Below are positions 8,554-16,633 of a stretch of 64,000 nucleotides of DNA, piece by piece (position 1 is the stretch's first letter; each line of letters opens with the position of its first letter). Below the pieces are notes generated by a model, which ran no database searches, was not told the origin of the DNA, and was given only the letters and a program-made list of their open reading frames with translations. This DNA is from MnTg04 sp964568075 (GTDB lineage: Bacteria > Pseudomonadota > Gammaproteobacteria > Steroidobacterales > MnTg04), in contig CAZMOM010000014.1 in the NCBI GenBank assembly GCA_964568075.1, positions 15,815 to 79,814 on the forward strand. The letters run 5' to 3'. A program made the translations under genes and the position numbers.

Positions 8554-9409
8554 CTAACCTCGGTCCAGGCTGCGCAGCGTGATCGCCTCGCAGATATGTT
8601 GCGGACCTACGTCGCTCTCGCCATCGAGATCGGCAATCGTTCGTGCCAGGCGCAGCAGGCGGTGGTAAACCCTGGCCGATAATGCGAGGCGGGTCATAGC
8701 CGCACTCAGAATCGCGCCACCTTTGCGGTCGGGCACGCAGAAACGATCAGACTGCGATGACGTTAGTCGTGCATTGAAGCAACCTTGTCTTTCGATCTGT
8801 TTTTGCCGGGCGATGGCCACGCGGTCTGCGACTGTACTGCTGGACTCGGAAAAATTTTTGTCCTGCAGTTCACTCACCGACAGCCTGGGAACCGGCACGT
8901 GAATATCCAGCCGATCAAGCAAGGGCCCCGATAATCGGCGCCGGTAACGCTGAACCGCGTCGGCGCTGCAATGGCAGCGTCCGGAAGGATCGCCAAGGTA
9001 ACCGCAGGGACAGGGATTCATCGCAGCCACCAGTTGGAACTCCGCGGGAAATCGAACGTGCCTGGAAACCCTCGCAATGTGAATCTGTCCCGATTCGAGC
9101 GGCTCGCGCAGAGTCTCCAGCACCTGGCGCGAAAATTCGGGCAATTCATCGAGGAATAACACGCCCCGGTGAGCCAGCGATATTTCGCCGGGCTGTGGAT
9201 CCCGCCCTCCGCCTACCAGCGCCGCTGCGGATGCTGTGTGATGTGGCGAGCGGAACGGTCTGTTCCTCCAGTCGCCGGGGTCGAAACCGCCACGGGTCAG
9301 CGAGGCCACCGCTGCGCACTCCAGCGCCTCGCTGGCATCCAGGCCAGGCATAATTCCGGGCAGGCGTCTGGCCAGCATGGTCTTTCCGCTTCCCGGAGGC
9401 CCGATCAAT
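8554..9409 (-). pseudogene. comM: comM (yifB) 3' fragment, separated from its 5' part by the island
   Basis: Encodes the C-terminal AAA+ part of ComM, the helicase that extends heteroduplex during natural transformation. Walker A GPPGSGKTMLARR opens the fragment, followed by the family segment FRSPHHTASAAALVGGG, Walker B VLFLDELPEF and AMNPCPCGYLGD. The upstream portion lies at 23110-23750. Deleting 13,700 bp between equivalent AA dinucleotides (plus strand) restores GGHSLLLIGPPGSGK in a continuous 498-residue frame, close to the usual size of about 506. A TTG could start this fragment alone, but without its N-terminal domain it is unlikely to work. Confidence 0.93.
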
Positions 9410-9424
9410 AACCAGCTATAGTCG
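9402..9424. other. Left attachment junction (comM 3' side)
   Basis: On the minus strand the element ends in ACTATAGCTGG, then TT, then host comM ATTGATCGGG. The TT (plus 9410-9411), preceded by G, is shared with the right junction, a short core typical of serine-recombinase att sites. The junction lies in ATAACCAGCTATA (9408-9420), which recurs with one mismatch near the right end. Confidence 0.75.
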
Positions 9425-11279
9425 GATTATGCGGGTTAAGCCTTTGTCTGCGAAGGGCTTTTGCTATTCTAGCATCGATTCGACGCTGGCGCTCCCTGCG
9501 TTTTCGCTTGGTGCCTCCGCCCGGATCGTCATCGTCGGAATCGTCTATATCGAGCACATTGCCATCGGCATCCAGCCAGGCAATCCGGGTGCCGTCGTTC
9601 GCCAGCCGAAGTGCACCGGCAGTGTCGATCCGTAGATTGCAGTACGCCCCATCCCGGAAGTACAGGCTTAGAGCTGTGCCGGACTTGATCGGCTTGACGT
9701 CGATCCGGTCAATCAATTGCTGTAGCTGGAGGTGCAGACGGCGGCGCAACTTGGCCCGTTCCTTGCCACGAAGGGTATCCATCCGGTTGAGTAGGTCTTC
9801 TATGTCGGCTATCTGCTCAGCGACGGCCTCCGGTGTTGACGATTGCTCGGCTGTCTCATCAGCTATCTGCGCCAGTTCCGTCTCAAGTTCTTCCTTCCGC
9901 TTCAACACTGTCGCGAGTTTCCGCTCTAGGGTCTCGCTGACTGCTTTGTCTGGGGTTCGGGAGATGCTCTCGGTAAGATTTTCGATCTGCTTCTTGATAT
10001 GGGTCAGTTCCCCCTCGCGAGCTTGTTGTCGCGCATGTCGGGCGGCTGTCTCCCGTGCTTTGCGCTCCTCGGCATCGGGCAACAACATCGTCGGATTGAG
10101 ACCGCGCGTGAAGTGCAGCAGGAGCGGCTCCAGCCAGTCATACCGGACCAGCTTTTTGCTGTCGCAGCCCAGCCCACGTTTTGCGTTGTCACATTGCAAG
10201 TACTCACCGCCTTTCGGCGTTGGTCCTTTGTTCACATGCACCATCGTGGAATCACATCGGGCGCATCGTGCCAGACCGCCGCCGAACAAGTTGGCGACGC
10301 GACCATTGATGCCTCCGCCATGGCCAGGCAGGGCGGCACGTCTGGCAAAGATGGCCTGTACCTGATTGAATAATTCTTGATCGACAATTGGCGGGAAATA
10401 GCCGTCGATCGGAGCGCCGTCTGGTACGCGCTTGCCATCTTTCATCTTGTGCGGCTGAAACTCGCCGATCACTGCGCGGCTATGCAGAATCTTCTCGACG
10501 TAGCTCTTGCGCCAACCGCCATTCGGGTTCCTCGACGTTGGTGGCCGTCGCCACGCATCCTGCTCATTCAGCCTTCGAGCAATGGACTCGGACCCAACAC
10601 CTTCGGCCTTCAGCAGAAATATCTGCCGGACCGCCTCTGCCGCTTCGGGGATGATCTCGAAATGACTCCGATCTTCTGACAAGCGCAACCACGCAGGGCA
10701 TAGCTTTGTGAGTTTGTGGCCGGACGCCAACTTCTCGCGCTTCTGCTTCCAAGCCTCGGCGACGCGCTTAGACTTGATGGCGGACTCCTCGTGGGCACGG
10801 CCCATGATCACCAACGACATCACGAGTTGGCCGATGTTGGCGTTGATGCTCTGGTGGTCGTACTCCATATTGTCGGCCAGCGTCACGACCTTGATGCCGG
10901 CCCGGATGATGTTAAGGAATTGAATCAGGGCTTCATCGATCTGTTCGCGTGACAGACGGTCCAGTGACTCGACGAGCAGCACGCTATGACGCGGGATGGC
11001 ACCAGCCTTAACTTGTCGCAGGAACTCCCCGAGTGCTCCCTTGATTCGATGCAGGCCTTTGAAAGCCGAGATCCCCGTGTCCTGCAAGGTGAGCGTTTCG
11101 TCCAGCTCTAATCCATGCTCCTCGGCATAAGCGCGCGATGCCTCGACCTGCCTCCGCAGACTGTCGCCCTTCGCCTGTTCCGGTGACGAGAATCGTATAT
11201 ACGAGTAAGCCTGCGGTCGGATAGGCCTCCTACCCGGTGATCGGGTGTTGCCCTTGTGCTTAGTATTGGGTGACTTCAC
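9405..11279 (-). CDS. Large serine recombinase (integrase)
   Basis: 624 residues with the large-serine-recombinase layout: an N-terminal resolvase domain with YIRFSSPEQ (catalytic Ser near residue 31) and the SLDRLSR arginine motif. A recombinase domain follows (SIARRLN, then VEKILHSRAVIGEFQ), with a zinc ribbon CARCDSTM...CDNAKRGLGC, a charged coiled coil and a basic tail. It probably catalyses element integration and excision. GTG at 11279 is preferred: it overlaps the tyrosine-recombinase stop (GTGA) and is preceded by GGGGAGGGG. The last codons cross the att junction and the TGA stop is host comM DNA; in the excised circle the frame would continue for 15 more residues past the Gly before the present Tyr. 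Confidence 0.93.
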   Translation of the reverse strand: MKSPNTKHKGNTRSPGRRPIRPQAYSYIRFSSPEQAKGDSLRRQVEASRAYAEEHGLELDETLTLQDTGISAFKGLHRIKGALGEFLRQVKAGAIPRHSVLLVESLDRLSREQIDEALIQFLNIIRAGIKVVTLADNMEYDHQSINANIGQLVMSLVIMGRAHEESAIKSKRVAEAWKQKREKLASGHKLTKLCPAWLRLSEDRSHFEIIPEAAEAVRQIFLLKAEGVGSESIARRLNEQDAWRRPPTSRNPNGGWRKSYVEKILHSRAVIGEFQPHKMKDGKRVPDGAPIDGYFPPIVDQELFNQVQAIFARRAALPGHGGGINGRVANLFGGGLARCARCDSTMVHVNKGPTPKGGEYLQCDNAKRGLGCDSKKLVRYDWLEPLLLHFTRGLNPTMLLPDAEERKARETAARHARQQAREGELTHIKKQIENLTESISRTPDKAVSETLERKLATVLKRKEELETELAQIADETAEQSSTPEAVAEQIADIEDLLNRMDTLRGKERAKLRRRLHLQLQQLIDRIDVKPIKSGTALSLYFRDGAYCNLRIDTAGALRLANDGTRIAWLDADGNVLDIDDSDDDDPGGGTKRKRRERQRRIDARIAKALRRQRLNPHNPTIAGY

Positions 11280-11941
11280 GATACCCCTCCCCAAAGGTTC
11301 TCAAGCTGCCCTCTGATGTCCTCGTCAAGCACGTCCGCGTAGATTTGCGTGGTTGTGATGGACGCATGGCCCAACTGCTTTTGCACGCAGCGCAAGTCGC
11401 GCTCGCGACGATACAATGCAGTTGCATATGAATGCCTCAGCGCATGTACGCATCGACCGGGCTCGTACAATCCGCAGGCTTCTAAGACACGCCGCACCGC
11501 TTGGCTTACGGCTGCAGCTGTCCACGGGCCCCGCTGACCGAAGAACAAGTGATCGTCTTCGCCGACAGGCTCGCCACGCCCAGACTTCCATCTTTGGAAG
11601 CTCTTCAAGTGGGTCTTGAGACTTGCTGGAATCTGGACCATGCGACTGCGATCCCCTTTGCCTGAGCGTACATAGATTGCAGCCTCATCATACCCCAGTC
11701 TCAAGTCGCCAACTCGTACATCGGCCGACTCAGCCTCGCGCAACCCGGAGCTAGTCAACAGGTCGATCAACATCCAGTTGCGAACATCTTTCAGTCGGCC
11801 GAGCTTCGCGGCGTCTCTTGCTGTGCGGCGAATGCGTTTGATCTGTCGCTCAGTGAAGAACTTCGGCGCATCATAGACTGGTCGTGGCCGCTCTCGCCGT
11901 GGTCGGTGGAACGGCAGGATCGTTGCTGCTTGTTGTTTCAT
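11276..11941 (-). CDS. Tyrosine recombinase, short
   Basis: 221-residue phage-integrase-fold recombinase with an apparently complete active site: Arg in SSGLREAES, Lys in RSGKGDRSR, His and Arg in HALRHSYAT, a second His in LGHASITTTQ, and nucleophile Tyr in QIYADV. It has little N-terminal arm- or core-binding domain compared with the usual length of about 300 residues. It starts inside the stop of the upstream RHH-like gene (ATGA) and overlaps the serine recombinase start, so the three are translationally coupled. It might resolve multimers, act in excision, or drive a second rearrangement such as the inverted-repeat segment at 18 kb (inference). Confidence 0.92.
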   Translation of the reverse strand: MKQQAATILPFHRPRRERPRPVYDAPKFFTERQIKRIRRTARDAAKLGRLKDVRNWMLIDLLTSSGLREAESADVRVGDLRLGYDEAAIYVRSGKGDRSRMVQIPASLKTHLKSFQRWKSGRGEPVGEDDHLFFGQRGPWTAAAVSQAVRRVLEACGLYEPGRCVHALRHSYATALYRRERDLRCVQKQLGHASITTTQIYADVLDEDIRGQLENLWGGVS

Positions 11942-12117
11942 ATATTGTCCCCTTCTTGTCTGTCGAGGTAGTCCCGCATCGCTTTGTCCATCGCCTCACC
12001 AACGGGGATGCCGCGTAAAGAGGCAGCCGTCTTAAACCGTAAGTACAGCACATGGTCAAGTAACAACCCGGGTTGCTTTCGCGGATTGCGCTTAGGCTTT
12101 GCAGAACCACGTTTCAT
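11938..12117 (-). CDS. Small ribbon-helix-helix-like protein of the recombinase operon
   Basis: 59 residues with a basic N-terminus (MKRGSAKPKRNPRKQ) and then LYLRFKTAASLRGIPVGEAMDKAMRDYLDR, a strand-helix-helix pattern like small RHH DNA-binding or directionality proteins. A TTGGAGGA Shine-Dalgarno selects the ATG at 12117 over a longer frame. The stop overlaps the tyrosine recombinase start. The role may be autoregulation or control of recombination direction; the fold call rests on pattern only. Confidence 0.65.
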   Translation of the reverse strand: MKRGSAKPKRNPRKQPGLLLDHVLYLRFKTAASLRGIPVGEAMDKAMRDYLDRQEGDNI

Positions 12118-12171
12118 GTTTCGTTCCTCCAATGTAGGTAGGGCCCGCCATCCTGACGGGCCCAAACCGGA

Positions 12172-12429
12172 CTACGATAGACGGGGCGCATCGTCGTCCT
12201 TGTTGATGCTAAGCGGACCTGCCCCTTCGTTGACTAGTTCCTCGTCGTACCGTCGGCCGCTTAGACGCCCCTTTCCTGGACGGGGGTACCATGTCGTAAC
12301 CACATCGCCGTTCTCTTCAACGAATGTGATTTCTACTTGATCAACATCGGGATTATCCTCCCCGACTTGAACGACGAAGTAGTCCACTCGGGAGCCTACG
12401 TGATGCGTGCGTTTCAGCATTAAGGTCAT
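12172..12429 (-). CDS. Hypothetical protein, 85 aa
   Basis: I do not recognise the family. The protein is acidic, with a predicted beta-rich middle (YFVVQVGEDNPDVDQVEITFVEENGDVVTTW) and a polar tail. Its ATG overlaps the stop of the upstream HeH/winged-helix-like gene (ATGA), so the two are co-translated. Both end with a similar phrase (GPLSINKD here, GPLDIEKD upstream), hinting at a duplicated C-terminal strand motif. Confidence 0.7.
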   Translation of the reverse strand: MTLMLKRTHHVGSRVDYFVVQVGEDNPDVDQVEITFVEENGDVVTTWYPRPGKGRLSGRRYDEELVNEGAGPLSINKDDDAPRLS

Positions 12430-12779
12430 TGGTTGACCAAGCGGTAGCTGTCACCGTCCTTCTCAATATCGAGCGGTCCTGCCTGACCGGCGTACTTCGG
12501 GTTCTTCAGATCCGACATTGCCGTGAGCACCGTGGCACGTGTTACGCTCAGCTTCTCGGCGATCTTGTCAATCTGCCCGACCGTCACGACACCATGTTTC
12601 GTGAGCTTATCCCGCAGGACCTGCTTCGCCCCGGCTGCCTTCTTCTGGGTCGTGGGCTTGGTCTGGCCATTGGCCTTGACAAGCTCCTCCAGCTGGGCCT
12701 TCGTCGCCTTGGACTTGAAGGGTACTCCAGCCTTCTGCAACGCTTGTTGCAGCTTCGTTTTCGTCATCGTTGCTTTCAT
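12426..12779 (-). CDS. Small DNA-binding-like protein (HeH/SAP-like motif plus winged helix)
   Basis: 117 residues. The N-terminus LQQALQKAGVPFKSKATKAQ followed by LEELVKANG has the two-helix HeH/SAP-like pattern of phage and DNA-binding proteins. After a basic linker, residues 50-117 read as a helix-turn-helix (VTVGQIDKIAEKLSVTRATVLTAMSDL) with a C-terminal wing. The start follows an AGAGGAG Shine-Dalgarno within a leader that recurs before neighbouring genes. It probably regulates the element or binds its DNA; no precise family is claimed. Confidence 0.7.
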   Translation of the reverse strand: MKATMTKTKLQQALQKAGVPFKSKATKAQLEELVKANGQTKPTTQKKAAGAKQVLRDKLTKHGVVTVGQIDKIAEKLSVTRATVLTAMSDLKNPKYAGQAGPLDIEKDGDSYRLVNQ

Positions 12780-12856
12780 CGTTTTCTCCTCTGCTCTGTG
12801 CTTAGGTCAGTGTCCCAATTGACACCAGAGAGCGCCCTGTCACGACGCTCTAGCTA

Positions 12857-13033
12857 TCAACTCCCATCCGGCCCGGGCTGGTTTGAGTAAACGGCCGCTG
12901 CCAGCTGGTGTTGCAATGCTTGCGAACGCTGTCTCATATCGACTTCGCCTGCGCCGGTTCCCTTGATCCAATCTGAGCCATTCAGATCAGCAATGAATCT
13001 AAGTGCTTTGGTGAGTAGTTCTTTGTTTGTCAT
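12857..13033 (-). CDS. Hypothetical small protein, 58 aa
   Basis: Starts MTNKELLTKALRFIADLNGS and is mostly helical and soluble. The ATG at 13033 follows AGCAGAGGAG with good spacing, which rejects a longer TTG-started frame. No family recognised. It is co-oriented with other small genes of the element that share the same leader sequence, so joint expression is likely. Confidence 0.6.
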   Translation of the reverse strand: MTNKELLTKALRFIADLNGSDWIKGTGAGEVDMRQRSQALQHQLAAAVYSNQPGPDGS

Positions 13034-13066
13034 GTATGTACTCCTCTGCTTGTGTGCCAAGGGTAT

Positions 13067-13291
13067 TTAGTAGTCCCTGTGCTCGTTCCGGTAGTCGGCT
13101 TTATCATTCAGCCAGTCCCTCATGTCGAGGCGGTGGCCCTTCTTCCCTTTCAGATGATGCTGCCGCGTCCGCCCGTCTGTTTGTCCGATTCGGTAGCCGA
13201 ACATATAATCATCATTGCCAGGGTGCTTCGGCTCGGTGCCGTGGAAGCCGTTGTCGTAGCCTTCGTTCAGGTTAGTTGTCACTGATGTCAT
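13067..13291 (-). CDS. Hypothetical small protein, 74 aa
   Basis: Polar, glycine- and asparagine-rich start (MTSVTTNLNEGYDNGFHG), then a basic segment FGYRIGQTDGRTRQHHLKGKKGH. Preceded by GCAGAGGAGAC at good spacing. No family recognised. It is the first small gene downstream of the capsid gene terminator. Confidence 0.6.
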   Translation of the reverse strand: MTSVTTNLNEGYDNGFHGTEPKHPGNDDYMFGYRIGQTDGRTRQHHLKGKKGHRLDMRDWLNDKADYRNEHRDY

Positions 13292-13407
13292 CTCTCTGTC
13301 TCCTCTGCGTTGTGCTAAGGATGGTCATTGTAGACCAGATGTGGCTAAGGAACTAAGATTATATGAAAGTTTCTATCGAATTAAAAGGGGGTACGGAAAG
13401 AAAATAC

Positions 13408-13457
13408 AAAGAAAGATCGGAGCCCGACCCGCCGACAGGTAGGAGACAGGTCGGACT
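13408..13457 (-). terminator. Possible Rho-independent terminator after the capsid gene
   Basis: On the minus strand AGTCCGACC (plus 13449-13457) can pair with GGTCGGGCT (plus 13421-13429), nine pairs including one G-U, followed by a T-rich run (TTTCTTTG). The loop is long (19 nt), so the prediction is moderate. Confidence 0.45.
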
Positions 13458-13575
13458 TCGAAGTGCAGCTTTGCAGACGCGGGTTTTGTTTTGCACGCAT
13501 CGGGCACCCCCCACGTCCGCTACTACGACCGCCGCTTAGCCGCAAAAGGATGGGTGCCCCTTCAGCGTTTAGTTA

Positions 13576-14793
13576 TCAATCACCCCAGCGTACAGCTTCG
13601 ATGACCGCGGCACTTACATCATGCCTGAGTATCAAGTCGTTCCACAGCCGCAACCGGATGGCGCTCATGTCACGCTCGAACAGATTCGTATCGACTCCGT
13701 CGATCTTCACGGTCGCCGCGTTGGTGCGATCTACGCTCACCTGCTGCACATCTCCGACGATGATCTCACTTGGCTCGACCAAAATGACCTTGCTCTCGTT
13801 GCTACCACCACCGAGGTTGTTGGGGATATTATTCGTCTCGAAGAACTTGCGGCCATTGATGGTTCCGCTCTGGCGCATCTCCTCCGAAAAAGCGCCTTTA
13901 TCTTGGGTGTCACGAATGTCTCTCAAAAACAGCCGTGAACGCGGGGACATGATCCAAACCGGGTTGCGCATCGGTACATTGGCGGACAACAGCAACTGCT
14001 CAGCTTGGCGCAAATCATTCTGCACTTCGGTCAACGTGGCTGCCGCTCCTGCCTGGGTAGCATCGAACACGTTCGTATCGACGGCCCATTCGGTGATCCC
14101 CCTGGGTTCGTTTTCGACGCCGGAGCCGAAGAGGAATGCGATGTCTTCTGTAGTGCCGATTGAAGCGAGCATGTCATCGAGGATAATTGCATCTACATCC
14201 ACGGCGAAGATGCCTAACTCGGAAGTGAGCACGACGAGCGCCGCCAACTTATGGGCAGCCAACGAGATTTGCCCTGTCTTCATTTGGCTGCTCGGAATTG
14301 CTTTGCCCTCGCCGACGTAGGCACTTGATACGCCACTCGTGATCTTGGGTGTCTTTAATGAGCCCCTCGGAATCGGTACGAAGCGCGGGCCAATGCGACG
14401 CACGACCGAAACCGGCGTGAGCAGTTCAATAACGTCATTGGCCATCTCGTCGAGGATCAGCAACCCGCCACCTTCGGCGCTGCCTGCAGATTGCGCGGCT
14501 TTGTATTGACCTTCGATGTCCAAGGTGCGGGCCATCTCCAACTCGGAGCCGCGATCCCCTCCCCCCAGCAGCGCGCAAAGCCCAAGACGGGCAAATGTCC
14601 GAGCGCTTTCGCTCAGCTGGCCTCGTGGCCGGTTGGGCTGGCCGTTGAGGATCAGGTCAGTGTACGATCCGGGGGCGGCAACCCCGGCTTGCATCTTCGC
14701 GATCTCTTCACGGACCGATACAGTCACCAGCCCATGAAGATCGACATCGGCCAGCATTCGTTTCACTAATTGTTTCAATTGTTCCTTCGTCAT
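13576..14793 (-). CDS. HK97-type phage major capsid protein
   Basis: 405 residues matching the HK97-fold phage capsid family. After an N-terminal helical, delta-like segment (MTKEQLKQLVKRMLADVDLH), the shell domain has VVRRIGPRFVPIPRGSLKTP, AYVGEGKAIPSSQMKTGQIS, KLAALVVLTSELG and a C-terminal GDVQQVSV...DMSAIRLRLWNDLILRH. The ATG at 14793, after GGAGGTGG, is chosen over a TTG 36 bp upstream. No portal, protease, head-tail connector or large terminase gene is present, so it could serve capsid hijacking or size redirection by a satellite, a domesticated compartment, or be a remnant. The frame is intact, arguing for selection. Confidence 0.9.
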   Translation of the reverse strand: MTKEQLKQLVKRMLADVDLHGLVTVSVREEIAKMQAGVAAPGSYTDLILNGQPNRPRGQLSESARTFARLGLCALLGGGDRGSELEMARTLDIEGQYKAAQSAGSAEGGGLLILDEMANDVIELLTPVSVVRRIGPRFVPIPRGSLKTPKITSGVSSAYVGEGKAIPSSQMKTGQISLAAHKLAALVVLTSELGIFAVDVDAIILDDMLASIGTTEDIAFLFGSGVENEPRGITEWAVDTNVFDATQAGAAATLTEVQNDLRQAEQLLLSANVPMRNPVWIMSPRSRLFLRDIRDTQDKGAFSEEMRQSGTINGRKFFETNNIPNNLGGGSNESKVILVEPSEIIVGDVQQVSVDRTNAATVKIDGVDTNLFERDMSAIRLRLWNDLILRHDVSAAVIEAVRWGD

Positions 14794-15185
14794 GTTTTCA
14801 CCACCTCCACGGGCGAATGTCGTGTTCAATAGATACTCTTATGGAGGGACCGGCTGGGCTGCTCATCAGCATCGGACCAATTGTCGCGGGGGTTCCATCG
14901 TCCCTTGCGCAACGAGATTGATTCCGATCGTTACGGTCGGACGAGACGCCCTTCCAAAACGCAGGGTGTCGCGCGATGGTTTGATCCTATGACGCTACGC
15001 CGGGCTTGGGCAAGGGGGGTCACGGTGAATCCGACTGGACAAGCACTGTCCGCTTCAACCACCCCAATAGCGGACATTGGGCTGGTAGGATATTGAGGGG
15101 CTGCTAACGACCCGAAGCGGACATGTGCGGCTTATACTCCACGGAATGATACTGTCGCGCCGTCAAACAGGGGAGTAATGAACTT
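14794..15185. other. Intergenic region between capsid gene and zinc-ribbon gene
   Basis: About 390 bp between divergent genes. It holds the GGAGGTGG site of the capsid gene at its left edge and an AGGGGAG-type site before the zinc-ribbon gene at its right edge. Promoters for both directions are expected, but I see no strong consensus boxes and no further gene. Confidence 0.6.
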
Positions 15186-15437
15186 ATGGCAGAGGAATCT
15201 ATTGAAAGAATCATTCAGGCCTTAGATACGAAAGGCGCTAACAAACCTTGTGCAAGATGCGGAAACGAGCATTTCCAAGCCGTATCGAAAACCAGGATCC
15301 CAATTCAGGACGATTTTACTATGGTAGAAATTGGCGGGGAAAGCATTCCTGCGTTAATTATCGCCTGCAAAAATTGTGGCAACTTGAGTACACACGCGTT
15401 GGGAGCATTAGGTCTGCTCAAGGGAGAGACAAAATGA
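15186..15437 (+). CDS. Zinc-ribbon small protein
   Basis: 83 residues with two CxxC pairs, CARCGN (near residue 23) and CKNCGN (near residue 62), separated by a beta-rich stretch, the signature of a zinc ribbon. GGGGAG precedes the ATG. The stop overlaps the start of the following membrane-protein gene (ATGA). The pair lies on the plus strand between minus-strand phage-like genes, so it may be a separate two-gene cargo unit. Function unknown. Confidence 0.8.
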   Translation: MAEESIERIIQALDTKGANKPCARCGNEHFQAVSKTRIPIQDDFTMVEIGGESIPALIIACKNCGNLSTHALGALGLLKGETK

Positions 15438-15709
15438 GTTCTAACATAGAGCCGCGTTCTGAAGGATTGACTGAAAAGCTCGAAGGGCAAAAGCTGACTC
15501 TTGATGCAGGTATGTTAGGGAAGTTTTTTGGATCCTCTCAAAACGCTCCTACCAACGTTGCGGGTCTAATTGCGGTATTACTCGTGTTTACATGCATTGC
15601 AGCGTGGATATGGCCCCATGAGAGCATGGCTACGAGCGAAGTATGGACAACTTTTGTGCCAGTTGTCACTTTGATTCTTGGATTTTTGTTCGGCAAGACA
15701 GTTGCCTAA
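15434..15709 (+). CDS. Small two-helix membrane protein
   Basis: 91 residues: a polar N-terminus (MSSNIEPRSEGLTEKLEGQK), a GKFFGSSQNAPTNVAG segment, one hydrophobic helix (LIAVLLVFTCIAAWIW) and a second at the C-terminus (FVPVVTLILGFLFGKTVA). Its ATG overlaps the zinc-ribbon gene stop. It might act as a membrane effector controlled by the soluble zinc-ribbon partner, or as a holin-like protein; neither is shown. Confidence 0.75.
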   Translation: MSSNIEPRSEGLTEKLEGQKLTLDAGMLGKFFGSSQNAPTNVAGLIAVLLVFTCIAAWIWPHESMATSEVWTTFVPVVTLILGFLFGKTVA

Positions 15710-15849
15710 GAATGGGTCGCGTTTAGTGCATTTCTGAACCGTGTTGGAATACCCGGTTCTGGCCGTTTGCAGCCGGTCATCTTGCTGAGATTGCTGGCGT
15801 TTGAATATCTGCTTTCGGCGAAAGCTGCCTGTGACGAGTCAGTCGCGAG

Positions 15850-16371
15850 CTAGAACCAGCCCCGGTCCTCGGGATCTAATGCATCGTGCAGGGCTTCGGT
15901 CAGGCTCTCGACCGGCGTCCAGCCATCGGCATCATCATCATCCGATGCCGGTGGGTCGTAGTAGTCGCGCCCTTCTTTCTCCGCAGGGCTCTCCAACGGT
16001 GCGGATTCGTCATTAGTAGTATGTTGGTCGGCATCCGTTCGTCGGGTAGGGCTCGAATCCTGCGCCGGGTTCCCACGGGTTCGGCGAAGGGGTAGCGGGA
16101 TGCCGAGCTTATCTGCCAACAACCGTAATGAATGGCGGACGGTCTCGTCAGCGGAGGCCCACTTCGCTCTCAGCCAGTCACCGACTGACATCTCGGCATC
16201 AACCAAGCTTGAAGATGACGGCGGCGGGTAATGATCAGCCTTCAGACCAGCCTTGAAGAGTTGTTGGCGTCGCATCTTCTGGTGGTGTTGTTCGAGTTCG
16301 CGGGGAAGCGGGCCGTGCTTGCGCAGTTCGTCTAACACGTCAAACTCGTCAAACTCGTCACGGCGTAGCAT
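15850..16371 (-). CDS. Hypothetical protein, 173 aa, acidic C-terminus
   Basis: Starts MLRRDEFDEFDVLDELRKHG, after GGAAGG, overlapping the upstream gene's stop by 14 bp. The middle (VGDWLRAKWASADETVRHSL) is helical; the rest is polar and low-complexity with an Asp-rich patch near residue 150. No family recognised. Its position after a small-terminase-like gene suggests a phage-morphogenesis origin (inference). Confidence 0.6.
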   Translation of the reverse strand: MLRRDEFDEFDVLDELRKHGPLPRELEQHHQKMRRQQLFKAGLKADHYPPPSSSSLVDAEMSVGDWLRAKWASADETVRHSLRLLADKLGIPLPLRRTRGNPAQDSSPTRRTDADQHTTNDESAPLESPAEKEGRDYYDPPASDDDDADGWTPVESLTEALHDALDPEDRGWF

Positions 16372-16633
16372 GAGCCGCCTTCCCGTCTGCCTTAGCCATG
16401 ATGTCCTCTGCCTGCTCTTTGATGATGGTGTAATGGAACCCGTCTGTCCTTGACAATCGCTCGCCTCGCCTTTGCTGGTCAACCAACATCATCAACAACT
16501 CCAAGTGCGAGTCGCAGACGTACTTGAGCCATCGATTGCGGCCCGAGCGCTCGGACTTGTTAAACTTGTTGTCTGGCTTGCCACGGTAGAATGCAGGCGG
16601 ATTGGATGTCTTGAAAGGATTCTTATTCTTCAT
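16358..16633 (-). CDS. Hypothetical basic protein, 91 aa
   Basis: Basic N-terminus (MKNKNPFKTSNPPAFYRGKP) followed by a helical segment (HLELLMMLVDQQRRGERLSR). Its ATG overlaps the stop of the small-terminase-like gene and its end overlaps the next gene, so the three form a translationally coupled run. Family not recognised. Confidence 0.65.
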   Translation of the reverse strand: MKNKNPFKTSNPPAFYRGKPDNKFNKSERSGRNRWLKYVCDSHLELLMMLVDQQRRGERLSRTDGFHYTIIKEQAEDIMAKADGKAAHATP

